A program made the translations under genes and the position numbers. The notes under the pieces are model-generated. The model ran no database searches. It saw only the letters and a list, made by a program, of their open reading frames with translations, and was not told where the DNA came from. This document shows positions 8,626 to 18,569 of a stretch of 64,000 nt of DNA, one piece after another. Source of the DNA: Nocardiopsis ansamitocini (GTDB lineage Bacteria > Actinomycetota > Actinomycetes > Streptosporangiales > Streptosporangiaceae); NCBI RefSeq assembly GCF_030268225.1, contig NZ_BSQG01000002.1, positions 434,001-498,000 on the forward strand. Direction: 5' to 3'. Position 1 is the first letter of the stretch, and each line of letters opens with the position of its first letter.

Positions 8626-9933
8626 GTGGTGGTGCCAGAGAGTGCGGTGGAGCGGGGAGTCGGGACACCGACCCCCCGCAGGGTCGCGACGATCAGCCTG
8701 CACACCTCTCCGCTGGAACAGCCCGGCAGCGGTGACGCGGGCGGAATGAACGTCTACGTCGTCGAGGTCGCCAAGCGCCTCGCCGAGCGCGGGGTGGCCG
8801 TCGACGTCTTCACCCGGGCCACCTCCTACGACCAGCCGCCCGCGGTCGAGTTGGCTCCCGGAGTGACCGTTCGCCACATCGCGGCCGGGCCGTTCGGGCC
8901 GCTGGACAAGCACTCCCTGGCCCGCTATCTCTGCCCGTTCGTGTTCGGTGTCCTGCGCGCCGAGGCCGACAACCTCGCCGGGCACTACGACCTTGTCCAC
9001 GGCCACTACTGGTTGTCCGGCAAGGCCGGACTGGCCGCCGCGCACCGTTGGGGCGTGCCGATGGTGCAGTCCATGCACACCCTGGCCAGGGTCAAGAACA
9101 TGTCGTTGGCCCAGGGCGACACCCCCGAACCCGAGGAGCGGGTTCGCGGCGAGGACCAGCTGGTCCGCCTCTCCGACCGCCTGGTGGCCAACACCACGGA
9201 CGAGGCAGCCCAGCTCCGGGACTACTACCGGGCCGACACGGCCAGGATCGCCACCGTGCCGCCCGGGGTGGATCTCGACGTCTTCGCTCCCGGCTCGCGC
9301 GCGCAGTCGCTGCGCCGCATCGGCCTGCCCGCTGACGCCGAACTCCTGCTGTTCGTCGGCCGTGTGCAACGGCTCAAGGCCCCCGACGTACTGCTGCGCG
9401 CGGCGGCACGACTGCTGGAGCGCGCGCCGGAGCTGCGCGACCGACTCGTCGTGGCCATCGTGGGCGGTCTGTCCGGAACCGGTCGCGAAGAACCGGGGCA
9501 CCTCGTCGAACTCGCCGAGTCGCTGGGGGTCGCCGACGTCGTCCGCATGGAGCCGCCCCGCTCACGGGCCGAGCTCGCGCACTTCTACCGTGCGGCCACC
9601 GCCACGGTCGTTCCCTCCTACTCGGAGTCGTTCGGGCTGGTGGCCGTGGAGTCCCAGGCGTGTGGGACCCCGGTGGTCGCCTCCCGGGTCGGCGGCCTGC
9701 CCACCGCGGTGCACGACGGGGTGTCCGGCGTGCTCGTCGACGGACACGACCCCGAGGACTACGCCCGAGTGCTGCACCGGGTCATCGGCGCGCCCGCCTG
9801 GCGCGACCAGATGGGTGTCGCCGCCGTGCGACACGCCGCGGGCCTCAGCTGGTCGGCCACCGTGGACGGGCTGCTCGACGTCTACCGCGGCTCCCTGGCC
9901 GGGCAGCGGCTTCCGGCCGCTGCGTGTCAGTAA
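8626..9933 (+). CDS. mshA: D-inositol-3-phosphate glycosyltransferase (mycothiol biosynthesis)
   Basis: MshA transfers N-acetylglucosamine from UDP-GlcNAc to 1L-myo-inositol-1-phosphate, the first step of mycothiol synthesis. The GT4 signature is clear: VATISLHTSPLEQPGSGDAG then GMNVYVVEVAKRL at the N-terminus, HGHYWLSGKAGL, QSMHTLARVKN and a C-terminal PSYSESFGLVAVESQACGTPV. The length, about 435 residues, is normal. GTG 8626 was chosen because GAAGGGG lies 11 bp upstream; an ATG at 8566 would add 20 residues but lacks a ribosome binding site. A YbjN-family gene follows after 27 bp, as commonly seen next to mshA. Confidence 0.92.
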   Translation: MVVPESAVERGVGTPTPRRVATISLHTSPLEQPGSGDAGGMNVYVVEVAKRLAERGVAVDVFTRATSYDQPPAVELAPGVTVRHIAAGPFGPLDKHSLARYLCPFVFGVLRAEADNLAGHYDLVHGHYWLSGKAGLAAAHRWGVPMVQSMHTLARVKNMSLAQGDTPEPEERVRGEDQLVRLSDRLVANTTDEAAQLRDYYRADTARIATVPPGVDLDVFAPGSRAQSLRRIGLPADAELLLFVGRVQRLKAPDVLLRAAARLLERAPELRDRLVVAIVGGLSGTGREEPGHLVELAESLGVADVVRMEPPRSRAELAHFYRAATATVVPSYSESFGLVAVESQACGTPVVASRVGGLPTAVHDGVSGVLVDGHDPEDYARVLHRVIGAPAWRDQMGVAAVRHAAGLSWSATVDGLLDVYRGSLAGQRLPAAACQ

Positions 9934-9960
9934 GCGCTTCCATATGGAGAGGACCCCCGT

Positions 9961-10470
9961 ATGCCCGACCATGAGCAGGCCGGCGCGACCGCCGCGATCG
10001 AGGCCGCACTCGACGAGGCGGGGCTCGACTACGAGCGCCCCCGTCCCGAAGCGTTCCTGGTGACCATCCCCGGGAAACGCAAGCTCAAGACCCTGGTCTG
10101 GCTCAACGTCGGCGAGCACAGCCTGCTGCTCAAGACGTTCTTCTGCCGCCGTCCCGACGAGAACGAGGGCGCGTTCTACCGGTACCTGATGCGCAAGAGC
10201 GCCGACATGTACGGGATGGCCTTCAGTGCCGACGACGTCGGCGACGTCTATCTCACCGGCCGCCTGCCCCTGGCCGGGATCACCCCCGGCGAGGTCGACC
10301 GGCTCCTCGGCTGCGCCCTCACCTACTCCGACGAGAACTTCAACCCCGCGCTGGAGCGGGGGTTCGCCACCGCCATCCGCAAGGAGTGGGAGTGGCGTGC
10401 CAAGCGCGGCGAGAGCACCCGGAACCTCCAGGCGTTCCGCCACCTCGCGCAGGAGCCGGCCACAGGGTGA
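9961..10470 (+). CDS. YbjN-domain protein
   Basis: This 169-residue protein belongs to the YbjN / type III secretion chaperone-like fold family. It shows the expected alternation of strands and helices (FLVTIPGKRKLKTLVWLNVG, then HSLLLKTFFCRRPDEN and YRYLMRKSADMYGM). The start ATG 9961 follows GGAGAGGACC. It is probably co-transcribed with mshA, 27 bp upstream, a conserved actinobacterial neighbourhood. The biochemical role is not known; it is soluble and has no catalytic motif that I recognise. Confidence 0.8.
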   Translation: MPDHEQAGATAAIEAALDEAGLDYERPRPEAFLVTIPGKRKLKTLVWLNVGEHSLLLKTFFCRRPDENEGAFYRYLMRKSADMYGMAFSADDVGDVYLTGRLPLAGITPGEVDRLLGCALTYSDENFNPALERGFATAIRKEWEWRAKRGESTRNLQAFRHLAQEPATG

Positions 10471-10533
10471 AAGCTGAGCGAATTGGCGTAGACCAATCCG
10501 TGGTGCGGTGGCAGGGCACCGGAGGCGACTCGC

Positions 10534-10539
10534 TAGGCT
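10534..10539 (+). promoter_or_regulatory. Candidate leaderless -10 box for gpmA
   Basis: TAGGCT lies 7 bases before the gpmA ATG and there is no ribosome binding site between them. TANNNT at this distance is the usual arrangement for leaderless actinobacterial genes. Confidence 0.5.
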
Positions 10540-10546
10540 GAGCGCT

Positions 10547-11290
10547 ATGTCGACTCTGGTACTGCTGCGTCATGGTGAGAGTGTCTGGAACGCCGAGGGT
10601 CTGTTCACCGGTTGGGTGGACGTCGACCTCTCGGAGAAGGGCGAGGAGGAGGCCCGTCGCGGCGGCAAACTGTTGCTGGACGCAGGCGTTCGCCCCGACG
10701 TCCTGCACACTTCGCTGCTCAAGCGTGCGATCCGCACCGCCAACATCGCTCTCTCTGCCGCCGACCTGCACTGGCTGCCGGTCAAGCGCTCCTGGCGGCT
10801 CAACGAGCGCCACTACGGCGCACTTCAGGGCAAGGACAAGGCCCAGACCCGCGCCGAGTACGGCGACGAGCAGTTCATGACCTGGCGTCGTTCCTATGAC
10901 ACCCCGCCGCCCCCGCTTGCCGACGACGCCGAGTTCTCCCAGGCCGGGGAGGTGCGCTACGGCACCCTGCCGCCGGAGCTGCTGCCCCGTACCGAGTGCC
11001 TGGCCGACGTCGTCGACCGCATGTTGCCCTACTGGTATGACGCGATCGTGCCCGACCTCGCCGCGGGGCGCACCGTGCTGGTCGCCGCGCACGGCAATTC
11101 GCTGCGCGCGTTGGTCAAGCACCTCGACGACATCGACGACGCCACCATCGCCGGCCTGAACATCCCCACCGGCATTCCGCTGGTCTACGACCTCAACGAG
11201 GACTTCACGCCGCGCAAGACCGGCGGCGAGTACCTCGACCCCGAGGCCGCCAAGGACGCCATCGAGGCAGTGAAGAACCAGGGCAAGTAG
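10547..11290 (+). CDS. gpmA: 2,3-bisphosphoglycerate-dependent phosphoglycerate mutase
   Basis: GpmA interconverts 3- and 2-phosphoglycerate in glycolysis. The 247-residue protein starts [14 protein letters not shown], containing the RHGE phospho-histidine motif near residue 8. [20 protein letters not shown] and the second active-site His in [11 protein letters not shown] are present. ATG 10547 is preceded by TAGGCT and exactly 7 bases, with no Shine-Dalgarno, which fits a leaderless transcript. The gene is convergent with regX3; a 12-bp inverted repeat separates them. Confidence 0.95.
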   Translation: MSTLVLLRHGESVWNAEGLFTGWVDVDLSEKGEEEARRGGKLLLDAGVRPDVLHTSLLKRAIRTANIALSAADLHWLPVKRSWRLNERHYGALQGKDKAQTRAEYGDEQFMTWRRSYDTPPPPLADDAEFSQAGEVRYGTLPPELLPRTECLADVVDRMLPYWYDAIVPDLAAGRTVLVAAHGNSLRALVKHLDDIDDATIAGLNIPTGIPLVYDLNEDFTPRKTGGEYLDPEAAKDAIEAVKNQGK

Positions 11291-11300
11291 CCCCGCACGT

Positions 11301-11344
11301 CGAACGCCCCCGTCGAGGAGTCCCGTGCCGACCGGGGGCGTTCG
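11301..11344. terminator. Bidirectional hairpin between gpmA and regX3
   Basis: A perfect 12-bp inverted repeat (CGAACGCCCCCG at 11301-11312 and its complement at 11333-11344) with a 20-base loop sits between two convergent genes. There is no T-run, which is common for terminators in this group. Confidence 0.6.
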
Positions 11345-11374
11345 GCGTCCGTCCGGCAGTGCCGGACGCGGGAG

Positions 11375-12061
11375 TCAGCCCGCAGGTTCGAACTTGTAGC
11401 CCAGACCGCGCACCGTCACGATGAACTTCGGGTTGCCCGGGTCGTCCTCGATCTTGGCGCGCAGACGCTTGACGTGGACGTCGAGGGTCTTGGTGTCACC
11501 GACGTAGTCGGCGCCCCAGACGCGGTCGATGAGCTGGGGCCGGGTCAGGACCCGCCCGGCGTTGCGCAGCAGGACCTCCAGGAGCTCGAACTCCTTCAAG
11601 GGCAACTGCACGCTGGTTCCGCGCACCGTCACCACGTGCCGCTCCACGTCCATGCGGACCGGGCCGGCCTCCAGGGTGGCGGGGGTCAGCGGCTCGTCCT
11701 CGCCCCGGCGGCGCAGGACCGCGCGGATACGCGCCACGAGCTCGCGGGAGGAGAAGGGCTTGGTGACGTAGTCGTCGGCACCCAGTTCCAGGCCGACGAC
11801 CTTGTCGATCTCACTGTCCTTGGCGGTCAGCATGATGACCGGGACATTGGACTTCTGCCGCAGCGTGCGACAGACCTCGGTGCCGGACAGGCCCGGAAGC
11901 ATCAGGTCGAGCAGAACCAGGTCGGCTCCGGTCCGGTCGAAGGTCTCCAGCGCCACCGTGCCGGTCGGCGCGACGGCAACCTCGAAGCCTTCCTTGCGGA
12001 GCATGTACGACAGGGCGTCGCTGTAGGATTCTTCGTCCTCGACGACGAGTACACGCGTCAC
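11375..12061 (-). CDS. regX3: Two-component response regulator RegX3 (PhoP type)
   Basis: The 228-residue OmpR-family regulator starts at GTG 12061, whose first base lies within the senX3 stop region (GTGA overlap), so translation is coupled. The receiver domain has VLVVEDEES at the N-terminus, the phospho-acceptor Asp in LVLLDLMLPG, and the conserved Lys in ADDYVTKPFS. The C-terminal winged helix ends VTVRGLGYKFEPAG. In mycobacteria RegX3, and in Streptomyces its orthologue PhoP, activates phosphate-starvation genes. A candidate PHO box upstream of phoU supports that role here. Confidence 0.93.
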   Translation of the reverse strand: MTRVLVVEDEESYSDALSYMLRKEGFEVAVAPTGTVALETFDRTGADLVLLDLMLPGLSGTEVCRTLRQKSNVPVIMLTAKDSEIDKVVGLELGADDYVTKPFSSRELVARIRAVLRRRGEDEPLTPATLEAGPVRMDVERHVVTVRGTSVQLPLKEFELLEVLLRNAGRVLTRPQLIDRVWGADYVGDTKTLDVHVKRLRAKIEDDPGNPKFIVTVRGLGYKFEPAG

Positions 12062-13236
12062 TGTGCTGCCTCCTGATAGGTATTTGCACCGGAGCGTTGC
12101 GGCTCCCGGGTCTCCGGCCGGGGCAGACGCAGGGTGAACGTCGAGCCCGAGCCTTCCTTGCTCCACACGGTCACTTCACCGCGATGGTGGGTCATGATGT
12201 GTTTCACGATGGCCAGGCCGAGACCGGTTCCTCCGGTAGCCCGGCTCCGAGCGGCGTCTACCCGGTAGAAGCGCTCGAAGATCCGTTCCAGGTCCTGCTG
12301 GGGGATGCCGATTCCCTGATCGGCCACACTGATGTCGATCGTCGCCGCCGTCACCAGTACCGACACCGACACCCGGGTTCGTTCCGGGCTGTAGGCCACC
12401 GCGTTGGCGACCAGGTTGCGCATCGCCGTGGCCAGCAGGCTCTCGTCACCGATCACGCAGACGCCGCTGGTGCCGCTGGAGACCAGCTCGATCTCCTTGG
12501 CATCGGCCGCCATGCGCACCGCGTCCAGCGCCTCATCGACCACCTGTTCGATCTGCACGTCGGCGGGCTCGGCCATCGGCTCCGCCCCCTGGATGCGCGA
12601 CAGCGTAATCAGGTCCTGGATGAGACTGGTCAACCGGGTCGCCTCGGTCTGCATGCGTCCGGTGAACCGGAGCACCGCCTCGGGGTCGTCGCTGGCGTCG
12701 GCGACCGTCTCCGCCAGCAGGGACAGTGCGCCGACCGGGGTTTTGAGCTCGTGGCTGATATTGGCGACGAAGTCGCGTCGCACTGCCTCGACCCTGCGGC
12801 GTTCGGTCTGGTCCTCGGCCAGCACCAGCACCAGGCCGGTCCCGCCCAGCGGAGCCACCCGCACGGCGAAGGACGTGGAGTCGGGGCCGAACTTGCGCAC
12901 CGCGACTTCGATCTCGGTCTCCCGGATCACCCCGTCGCGCCGTACTTGGCGGGCCAGTGCCAGCAGCTCGCCGATGACGAGCTCCTCCCCGCGCACGATC
13001 CCGAAGGCCCGGGCCGCTGAACTGGCCCGAAGTACCCGGTCGGCGGAGTCGAGCACCACCGCCGAGGACGGCAGGGCCGAGAGCACCTCGGCAATCCCCG
13101 AGGGCAGTTCCGACTGCGGAGCCGTATCCGGGGTACGGCTACGGCCCGCCTCACTCATCCGAAACGCCAGACCGGCCGCGACACCCGTCACGAGCCCAAC
13201 GATTCCCGCCACAGCGGCCAGCAGCTCCCCTTGCAC
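12058..13236 (-). CDS. senX3: Sensor histidine kinase SenX3 (PhoR type)
   Basis: The 392-residue kinase starts at GTG 13236. Two short hydrophobic stretches at the N-terminus (about residues 5-28) anchor it. A PAS-like region follows (SADRVLRASSAARAFGI), then the HisKA box NISHELKTPVGALSL with the phospho-accepting His, and the ATPase motifs NLVANAVAYSPE (N box), DQGIGIPQQDLERIFERFYR and TGGTGLGLAIVKHI. It partners RegX3, encoded 4 bp into its 3' end. The gene is divergent from phoU, the classic actinobacterial arrangement, and together they sense phosphate through the Pst system and PhoU. pst genes are not in this window. Confidence 0.93.
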   Translation of the reverse strand: MQGELLAAVAGIVGLVTGVAAGLAFRMSEAGRSRTPDTAPQSELPSGIAEVLSALPSSAVVLDSADRVLRASSAARAFGIVRGEELVIGELLALARQVRRDGVIRETEIEVAVRKFGPDSTSFAVRVAPLGGTGLVLVLAEDQTERRRVEAVRRDFVANISHELKTPVGALSLLAETVADASDDPEAVLRFTGRMQTEATRLTSLIQDLITLSRIQGAEPMAEPADVQIEQVVDEALDAVRMAADAKEIELVSSGTSGVCVIGDESLLATAMRNLVANAVAYSPERTRVSVSVLVTAATIDISVADQGIGIPQQDLERIFERFYRVDAARSRATGGTGLGLAIVKHIMTHHRGEVTVWSKEGSGSTFTLRLPRPETREPQRSGANTYQEAAQ

Positions 13237-13307
13237 GCTTTGATCGTAAGCGGGTAGAGGCCGGGGTTACCCCGCTGACCATGTGTTACAACCGAGGTTC
13301 CCCGAGA

Positions 13308-13340
13308 ATTCATCATCGCTTTTGCGGCGATTCAGCTACG
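13308..13340 (+). promoter_or_regulatory. Candidate PHO box upstream of phoU
   Basis: Three 11-bp units run in register: ATTCATCATCG (13308-13318), CTTTTGCGGCG (13319-13329) and ATTCAGCTACG (13330-13340). Units one and three share ATTCA at 22-bp spacing. Tandem 11-bp repeats with a TTCA core are the Streptomyces PhoP site. The block ends 6 bp before AACGAT (13347-13352), a possible -10 box, so it would cover the -35 region as in PhoP-activated promoters. Confidence 0.45.
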
Positions 13341-13359
13341 AACTGGAACGATTGGGACT

Positions 13360-14022
13360 ATGCGCGACACTTATCACGAGGACCTCGACGCCCTCACCGC
13401 ACGCCTTGTCGAGATGACCCGACTCGCCAGGCATGCCATTGCCAGAGCGACCACCGCGCTGCTCGACGCCGACCTGACCGCCGCGCAGGAGGTCATCTCC
13501 GAGGACGAGGCGCTGAACCGTCTCGACGAGGAGATCGGCAAGAGCGCCTTCGACCTGATGGCCCGCCAGCAGCCGGTCGCCCAGGACCTGCGCACCATCA
13601 TCACTTCGCTGCACATGGCCGGCGACCTGGAGCGGATGGGCGACCACGCCGTTCATATCGCCAAGATCGCGCGCCGCCGCCACCCCGACTCCGCCATTCC
13701 TGCCGAGCTGCGCTCCATCGTGCTCGAAATGGGCCATCAGGCGGAACTGCTGGTCATCAAGGCCGGCGAGGTCGTGTCCAACCGCGATGCCGAGACCGCG
13801 CTGGAGCTCGACGAGGACGACGACCGCATGGACCGCCTGCGCCGCAAGCTGCTCAAGCGCATCCTGGACCCGGGCTGGTCCCACGGGGTCGAGGCGACCA
13901 TGGACGTCACCCTTGCCGGACGGTTCTACGAGCGCTTCGGCGACCACGCGGTACACGTGGCCGACAACCTGGTCTACATGGTCACCGGGGAGAAGCGGAA
14001 GGACTACGAGCAGGAGGCGTAG
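13360..14022 (+). CDS. phoU: Phosphate signalling regulator PhoU
   Basis: The 220-residue protein is made of two three-helix repeats. Each has the PhoU metal-cluster motif: DLERMGDHAVHIAK in the first half, and YERFGDHAVHVADN in the second (E/D-x3-D-H). PhoU links the Pst transporter to the sensor kinase and represses the Pho response when phosphate is sufficient. It is divergent from senX3-regX3 across 123 bp. The ATG has no clear Shine-Dalgarno and follows AACGAT by 7 bases, so it may be leaderless. A 24-bp palindrome downstream ends the transcript. Confidence 0.95.
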   Translation: MRDTYHEDLDALTARLVEMTRLARHAIARATTALLDADLTAAQEVISEDEALNRLDEEIGKSAFDLMARQQPVAQDLRTIITSLHMAGDLERMGDHAVHIAKIARRRHPDSAIPAELRSIVLEMGHQAELLVIKAGEVVSNRDAETALELDEDDDRMDRLRRKLLKRILDPGWSHGVEATMDVTLAGRFYERFGDHAVHVADNLVYMVTGEKRKDYEQEA

Positions 14023-14060
14023 CCGATCCGGTCGTAATGGGCCGGTGATGGATTTCTCGG

Positions 14061-14084
14061 GGGTCGCGGCACGTGCCGCGACCC
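14061..14084 (+). terminator. Palindromic terminator after phoU
   Basis: A perfect 24-base palindrome (GGGTCGCGGCAC and its complement) lies 38 bp after the phoU stop and is followed by TTCGTCG. It can form a strong GC hairpin. Confidence 0.65.
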
Positions 14085-14233
14085 TTCGTCGTGGCCGCTC
14101 GAAGGGATCGCGGGTAGACTGGGGGATTCCCGCTGAGACAGGCCGTGTCCACTGCGTCAAGCGCTCCGGACCGCTTTCTCGGAGCCTCGCCAAAGCACTA
14201 GGGGTTTGCTTTGTCAAGCCTTCGATACCGTGT

Positions 14234-14261
14234 TTGACCTGGGGCTACGCAAACCTAATAG
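14234..14261 (+). promoter_or_regulatory. Candidate carD promoter
   Basis: TTGACC (14234-14239) and TAATAG (14256-14261) are separated by 16 bp in a locally AT-rich stretch. This gives a leader of roughly 50 bases before the carD start codon at 14319. The match is to the vegetative consensus; it is not experimentally supported. Confidence 0.45.
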
Positions 14262-14318
14262 GTACTTTAAGTCATGGATTCGTGGTATCCTCCAGGTAGC
14301 GGAAGGGGTACTTGTCAC

Positions 14319-14801
14319 ATGACTTTTAAGGTCGGCGACACCGTTGTCTACCCCCATCATGGGGCTGCTCGTATTGAAGCCATCGAAACGCGAACCATCA
14401 AGGGCGAGGACAAGATCTACCTCGTTCTCAAGGTCGACAAAGGCGACCTGACGGTTCGAGTGCCGGCGGACAACGCCGAAGACGTCGGCGTCCGCGACGT
14501 GGTTGGCCAGGAAGGTCTGGACAAGGTCTTCGAGGTGCTGCGTGCACCGCACACCGAAGAACCCACCAACTGGTCGCGACGCTACAAGGCGAACCTGGAG
14601 AAGCTTGCCTCCGGTGACGTCAACAAGGTCGCCGAGGTCGTGCGCGACCTCTGGAGGAGGGACAAGGAGCGCGGTCTCTCCGCCGGTGAGAAGCGAATGC
14701 TCGCGAAGGCCCGGCAGATCCTGGTGAGTGAACTCGCCCTCGCCGAAAAGACCAATGAGGACAAGGCCGAGGCACTCCTCGACGAGGTTCTCACCAGTTG
14801 A
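14319..14801 (+). CDS. carD: CarD-family RNA polymerase-binding regulator
   Basis: The 160-residue protein starts at ATG 14319 behind GGAAGGGG. It has the N-terminal RNA polymerase-interaction domain ([19 protein letters not shown]) and a helical C-terminal DNA-binding domain including [13 protein letters not shown], the region with the conserved Trp that wedges the promoter minor groove. CarD stabilises the open complex at vegetative promoters, especially of rRNA genes, in actinobacteria. ispF follows after 13 bp; ispD, which often lies between them in relatives, is absent. It is essential in mycobacteria. Confidence 0.95.
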   Translation: MTFKVGDTVVYPHHGAARIEAIETRTIKGEDKIYLVLKVDKGDLTVRVPADNAEDVGVRDVVGQEGLDKVFEVLRAPHTEEPTNWSRRYKANLEKLASGDVNKVAEVVRDLWRRDKERGLSAGEKRMLAKARQILVSELALAEKTNEDKAEALLDEVLTS

Positions 14802-14814
14802 GAAATACGCATTG

Positions 14815-15312
14815 ATGCGCGATATGCCAAGGGTGGGCGTTGGAACAGACGTCCACCCCTTTGCGTCTGGCCGCACGCTTTTCCTCGCCGGGCTCGAATG
14901 GCCCGGCGAAGACGGTGTCAGCGGGCACTCCGACGGTGACGTCGCCGCCCACGCGGCCTGCGACGCGCTCTTCTCCGCCTGCGGGCTGGGAGACCTCGGT
15001 GCGCAGTTCGGCACCTCCGACCCCCGTTGGCACGGGGCGTCGGGCGTCACGCTGCTGACCGAGGCCGCGGAGCGTGTACGCGGTGCCGGTTACACGATCG
15101 GCAACGTCGCCGTTCAGATCATCAGCAACCGACCGAAGTTCGCTCCGCGGCGGGACGAGGCCGAGAAGGTCCTCTCCGCGGCCGTCGGGGCGCCCGTGAC
15201 GGTTTCGGCGACCACCACCGACGGTCTGGGCCTTACCGGGCGTGGAGAGGGCATCGCAGCGATCGCCACCGCCCTGTGCGTCCATACGGGTTCGCCTGCG
15301 GACCCGGGATAG
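14815..15312 (+). CDS. ispF: 2-C-methyl-D-erythritol 2,4-cyclodiphosphate synthase
   Basis: IspF makes the cyclodiphosphate intermediate of the non-mevalonate isoprenoid pathway. The 165-residue protein has the metal-binding GVGTDVHPF near the N-terminus, [38 protein letters not shown] and a C-terminal [18 protein letters not shown]. All are family signatures. ATG 14815 was chosen; ATG 14824 (MPRVGVG) is equally possible. The gene sits 13 bp after carD and is likely co-transcribed. It ends shortly before a strong bidirectional hairpin. Confidence 0.95.
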   Translation: MRDMPRVGVGTDVHPFASGRTLFLAGLEWPGEDGVSGHSDGDVAAHAACDALFSACGLGDLGAQFGTSDPRWHGASGVTLLTEAAERVRGAGYTIGNVAVQIISNRPKFAPRRDEAEKVLSAAVGAPVTVSATTTDGLGLTGRGEGIAAIATALCVHTGSPADPG

Positions 15313-15390
15313 TCCTTAAGGGACGGGTACGCCGTCCGTGCTTCATACCGGGCTTGCCGGCCGCGTTCGGTGCGCTGCCGCCACCCCGGT

Positions 15391-15428
15391 TCGGGCCGGT
15401 GCGGCTGTTCATCGCCGCACCGGCCCGA
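15391..15428. terminator. Bidirectional hairpin after ispF
   Basis: A perfect 15-bp stem (TCGGGCCGGTGCGGC at 15391-15405 with its complement at 15414-15428) and an 8-base loop sit between convergent ispF and the DUF2637-like gene. It can serve both strands. Confidence 0.75.
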
Positions 15429-15436
15429 CTCCGTTC

Positions 15437-16765
15437 TCAGTCCTTCGGCGGGGTGGGTGCACTGCGGACCCGCCAGGACGGGGGTTCGGCGGGCACCCCC
15501 GGAGACTTGCGCGGCTTGAGCACCATCGGGCGCTTGCGTACCGGTTCCACCGGTGGGGAGCTCGGTCCGACGGCGTGGGCCGGAGTCTCGGCCGGGCGCT
15601 GCTCCGCCTCGACGGGGGCCTCGTATGCCTCGTCGCCGGCAGGGTCGTCCGGCACCGGGTCGGGATCGAATCCGTCGTCGGTCTCCAACTGCCGGTTCAG
15701 TGCCTCGGCCCGTTCGCGGGCGGCTCCGGCGTCCTGCAACGGTTCGGGCGAACCGGCGGCGCGCTTGATCACGCCTCCGCCCTCGGCGGGGGTGCGTTTG
15801 GGCAGTTCCTCCGCCGAAACGGGTGCGGGTGCGGGCTTTGTCCCGGGCACGTCGGCCTGGTCCGGTACGTCGACCGTTTCGGGGACAGGAGCAGGACCTG
15901 GGGGAGGGACCTGCTCGGGTTCCTGCTCGGCGGGCTGCTCGGCGGGCTGCTCGGCGGCGACCGGCTCATCCCGCGCCTCGACGGGGAAACGGTGCTCCTC
16001 GGCCGGTTCGGGCGCCGGGGTCGCAGGCGGGGCGGACATCTCCTCGCCCCGTTCCGCAGGGGTCGGGGCCTCCGGTGCCTCCCGGGGAACCGGTGGGACG
16101 GCGAGCGCGGGTTCGGGTTCGGGCTCTCCTCGCGGGGTCAGCGCGGGCGCGGTCGCCGGAGTGCCTTCGCGCCGCAGTACCTGGGTGGTGTCCTCCGCAT
16201 TTTTCCAGTCGATGTCCTGGGTGGGGTGTGCCTCGGGCAGGTCCCCGGTCGGTTCGGAGGGCTGCTCGGGACTGCGGGGGCGCGGGCGTCGCGGACGGAC
16301 CCGCTCGCCGCGCAGCTCCACCACGATCCACAACAACAGCCGGAACGCCACCAGGAGCGCCACCCACGGGCCGACCGCCACGACCACCGTGGCGACCCAG
16401 TCCAACAGGCGGTAGTCCAGGGCCCGCATCGCGCTGCCCCCTGCGGCCAGCAGGATGAGGACCAGGACGAGCGCGTCCACCCAGATCCTGCGGGCGAGGG
16501 GCGCCGCACGCAGCAGGTAGGTCGTCCAGAACGCCATCATCAGCAACAGCGTGAACAGGCCGGGATAGAGGTGTGCGAGCTCCGCGCTCATCCCGCCCTG
16601 GACGGCGATCTGGTAGATCCCGTTGTACGACAGCAGGATCGCGCAGCCCGCGATCACCAGCACACCGAGTGTGGCGAGCGTGATGACCCCGGCCCGCGAT
16701 CCGCTGCCGGACGGTTCCGGAGTCCGACGGGGGCGGTGGGGGGTTTGGGAGGAATTAGCTGGCAT
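15437..16765 (-). CDS. DUF2637-like membrane protein with long Pro/Glu-rich tail
   Basis: From ATG 16765 the protein is 442 residues. The first 150 contain four hydrophobic segments: a first helix at about 25-45 containing LSYNGIYQIA, then helices around LAHLYPGLFTLLLMMAFWTT, LVLVLILLAAGG and TVVVAVGPWVALLVAF. This resembles DUF2637, the domain of SpdB-type spread proteins, although there is no plasmid context here. The remaining 290 residues are a Pro/Glu/Ala-rich acidic and disordered tail, presumably cytoplasmic. The function is unknown. It is divergent from cysS. Confidence 0.6.
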   Translation of the reverse strand: MPANSSQTPHRPRRTPEPSGSGSRAGVITLATLGVLVIAGCAILLSYNGIYQIAVQGGMSAELAHLYPGLFTLLLMMAFWTTYLLRAAPLARRIWVDALVLVLILLAAGGSAMRALDYRLLDWVATVVVAVGPWVALLVAFRLLLWIVVELRGERVRPRRPRPRSPEQPSEPTGDLPEAHPTQDIDWKNAEDTTQVLRREGTPATAPALTPRGEPEPEPALAVPPVPREAPEAPTPAERGEEMSAPPATPAPEPAEEHRFPVEARDEPVAAEQPAEQPAEQEPEQVPPPGPAPVPETVDVPDQADVPGTKPAPAPVSAEELPKRTPAEGGGVIKRAAGSPEPLQDAGAARERAEALNRQLETDDGFDPDPVPDDPAGDEAYEAPVEAEQRPAETPAHAVGPSSPPVEPVRKRPMVLKPRKSPGVPAEPPSWRVRSAPTPPKD

Positions 16766-17060
16766 CGTGCGGGTCAGATTAGCCGAGGGGCGTCGCCCAG
16801 ACGAGGGCTTCGCACGGAATCGGTGGGACCGGGGCCGGGGACTCCGGGGGGTTTGGGTGATTTCCGCAGTTCGAGGCGTCCGGTGGGCAATTCGGTGGGA
16901 CCGGGCCTGCGCCTCGGACGCGGCGTGTCGCGATTCCGGCGGGTAAAAGTCAGGTGGATTGCGCAATGACCGTTTCCGGCTGCCCCACTCGCCGGGAGAC
17001 GGGAAGAATTCGAGGGTCAACCGTCATCGCAAGCCACTCCGCGGCGCACCCGGAAACGGT

Positions 17061-17066
17061 TACCCT
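17061..17066 (+). promoter_or_regulatory. Candidate leaderless -10 box for cysS
   Basis: TACCCT lies 7 bases before the cysS GTG and there is no Shine-Dalgarno between them. The arrangement matches leaderless actinobacterial transcripts. Confidence 0.55.
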
Positions 17067-17073
17067 TGACAAC

Positions 17074-18477
<1,404 letters not shown>

Positions 18478-18498
18478 CGCGGGAGATGATGGACCCTG

Positions 18499-18524
18499 GG
18501 CCACGGCCGGTCGCGGTCGTGGCC
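18499..18524 (+). terminator. Weak hairpin after cysS
   Basis: GGCCACG and CGTGGCC form a 7-bp stem around a 12-base GC-rich loop, 21 bp after the cysS stop. There is no T-run, so it may only attenuate read-through into rlmB. Confidence 0.35.
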
Positions 18525-18569
18525 TTCACCATGCTTACACCGTAGGCGAATTGAGAGAGGACGGGCGTT

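Noticed and set aside
15437..16765. Evidence of an integrated plasmid from the SpdB-like (DUF2637) domain
   Set aside because: No integrase, attachment repeat, replication or tra gene is nearby, and the flanking genes are core.
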